8,129 nt of DNA from JBBRHH01 sp038222915 (GTDB taxonomy: Bacteria > Planctomycetota > Phycisphaerae > Tepidisphaerales > Tepidisphaeraceae). The translations under genes were made by a program, and so were the position numbers. The stretch covers positions 1-8,129 of the forward strand of contig JBBRHH010000271.1 in NCBI GenBank assembly GCA_038222915.1, read 5' to 3'. The notes beneath the pieces are model-generated. The model had not been told where the DNA came from and made no database searches. It saw nothing but the letters and a program-made list of their open reading frames with translations. The stretch's first letter is position 1, and every line of letters starts with the position of its first letter. This document shows positions 7,236 through 8,129 of this stretch, piece by piece.

Positions 7236-8129
7236 TTAGAAGAGCTCCATGACCGGCTTGGTCCCGGAATCGACCAGGCCGTAGGGCCGACCCTGCGGTC
7301 CGGGGAGTTGTGTTTCGAGATCAATGCCAAGACTGTGATAGATGGTCGCGACGATTTCCGAAGGGGAGACCGGTCGCTCGGCGGGATAAGCGCCGATCTC
7401 GTCGCTCTTCCCAACCACCCGGCCGCCCTTCACGCCGCCGCCTGCAAAATAAACGGTCCAGCAGGCGGGCCAGTGATCGCGGCCGCCGGCGGGGTTGATG
7501 CGCGGCGTCCTGCCGAACTCGGATAAGCAGCAGACGAGGGTGTCGTCGAGAAGACCACGCTGGCTCAGGTCTTCAATCAGCGCGCTATAGCCCTGGTCGT
7601 ACATCGGCGCGACGATTTCTTTCATGCCAGTGATTGATGTGAACGGCTTGCTGCCGTGAATGTCCCAGGTTATTTCGTCGAAAACAGTGAGGAATGTGTT
7701 GACGGTGACAAAGCGCACGCCCGATTCGATCAACCGCCGCGCCAGCAGACAGGATTGGCCAAAGCGGGTCATTCCGTAGCGATCGCGGACGTTCTGCGGT
7801 TCCTTGGCTAGATCGAAGGCGTCGCGCGCCTTGGTGCTGGTCATCAGTTTGAAGGCGTTTTGGAAATCCGCGTCCATCAGCGAGGCGCTCTCGCTGGCTT
7901 CGAAGTTCTTGACAGTGCCGTCAACCACTTCACGCAGCTTGCGCCGCCGCTCTTCACGCGCCTGGCCGATATAGCCCGGCGGAAGAAGATCGGGGACCTT
8001 AAAATCTTTTTTCGAAGGATCGGCCCCCAGCACGAACGGATCATAGGCCTTGCCGAGGAAGCCGGCGTCCTGCCCGTGGGGCATATTGCCCCCGGTTGGA
8101 CCCATCGGCTCAGGCAAGAGGACATGCGC
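7236..8129 (-). CDS. DUF1501 family protein (alkaline phosphatase/sulfatase-like superfamily), C-terminal part
   Basis: The visible 297 residues are the C-terminal part of a DUF1501 protein. The frame is open to the right edge and reads AHVLLPEPMGPTGG, then MPHGQDAGFLGKAYDPFVLG, which is the middle of the family, so the true start lies outside; members are usually about 450-490 residues. An in-frame TTG at 8117 should not be taken as the start. Conserved family features, numbered from the first visible residue, are WDIHG at 155-159, SEFGRTPR at 203-210, and GGRDHWP at 215-221 with its Asp and His, followed by the C-terminal GRPYGL. The family is related in fold to sulfatases and alkaline phosphatases and is commonly exported by the Tat pathway, but no substrate is established and the N-terminus cannot be examined here. 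It is the most upstream visible gene of the unit and ends 14 bases before the DUF1549/DUF1553 gene, its standard neighbour in planctomycetes, so the two products probably work together. Confidence 0.94.
   Translation of the reverse strand, partial: AHVLLPEPMGPTGGNMPHGQDAGFLGKAYDPFVLGADPSKKDFKVPDLLPPGYIGQAREERRRKLREVVDGTVKNFEASESASLMDADFQNAFKLMTSTKARDAFDLAKEPQNVRDRYGMTRFGQSCLLARRLIESGVRFVTVNTFLTVFDEITWDIHGSKPFTSITGMKEIVAPMYDQGYSALIEDLSQRGLLDDTLVCCLSEFGRTPRINPAGGRDHWPACWTVYFAGGGVKGGRVVGKSDEIGAYPAERPVSPSEIVATIYHSLGIDLETQLPGPQGRPYGLVDSGTKPVMELF

Noticed and set aside
8115..8117. TTG at 8117 as start of the DUF1501 gene
   Set aside because: The frame stays open to the window edge, and the codons before it (AHVL) continue the family's conserved middle region, so the gene is cut by the window.
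1..8129. CRISPR array, insertion sequence or prophage remnant
   Set aside because: No regularly spaced repeats, transposase or integrase motifs, terminal inverted repeats or phage genes are visible; codon and base use look even across the window.

Overview
The window is GC-rich bacterial DNA, and every gene I can support lies on the minus strand. The gene families point to a planctomycete or a close PVC-superphylum relative: a DUF1501 protein, a DUF1549/DUF1553 protein with cytochrome-like motifs, and a very large secreted protein joining a cytochrome-c-like domain, WD40 repeats and pre-peptidase (PPC) domains. These families are hugely expanded in Planctomycetota. The near absence of Shine-Dalgarno sequences before the start codons also fits that group. 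This assignment is inferred from gene content, not from a marker gene.

Reading in the direction of transcription, from high to low coordinates, the window opens inside a DUF1501 gene whose first third or so lies beyond the right edge (7236-8129). After 14 bases comes the DUF1549/DUF1553 gene (4777-7221). Ten bases later comes the cytochrome/WD40/PPC gene (1209-4766). Its stop codon overlaps by one base (TAATG) the start of an endonuclease IV gene, nfo (331-1209). The four genes are so tightly packed that they probably form one transcription unit. A gap of 208 bases (123-330) follows, holding two short inverted repeats and a possible sigma-70-type promoter. At the left edge is the first 40 codons of another minus-strand gene, probably a polysaccharide flippase-type membrane protein.

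The first three genes look like a cell-envelope module. The two complete ones start with signal peptides and together carry three candidate covalent-heme sites: CX4CH and CXXCH in the DUF1549/DUF1553 protein, and CXXCH in the WD40 protein. The DUF1501 protein belongs to an alkaline phosphatase/sulfatase-like superfamily. Such sets are common in planctomycetes, but their biochemical role is not established; I infer a secreted redox or polymer-processing complex. The endonuclease IV is a standard cytoplasmic DNA repair enzyme with all nine expected metal ligands, and its tight coupling to an envelope module is the least expected aspect of the layout. I see no mobile element, CRISPR array, tRNA, rRNA or phage gene, and no frameshift or broken gene.
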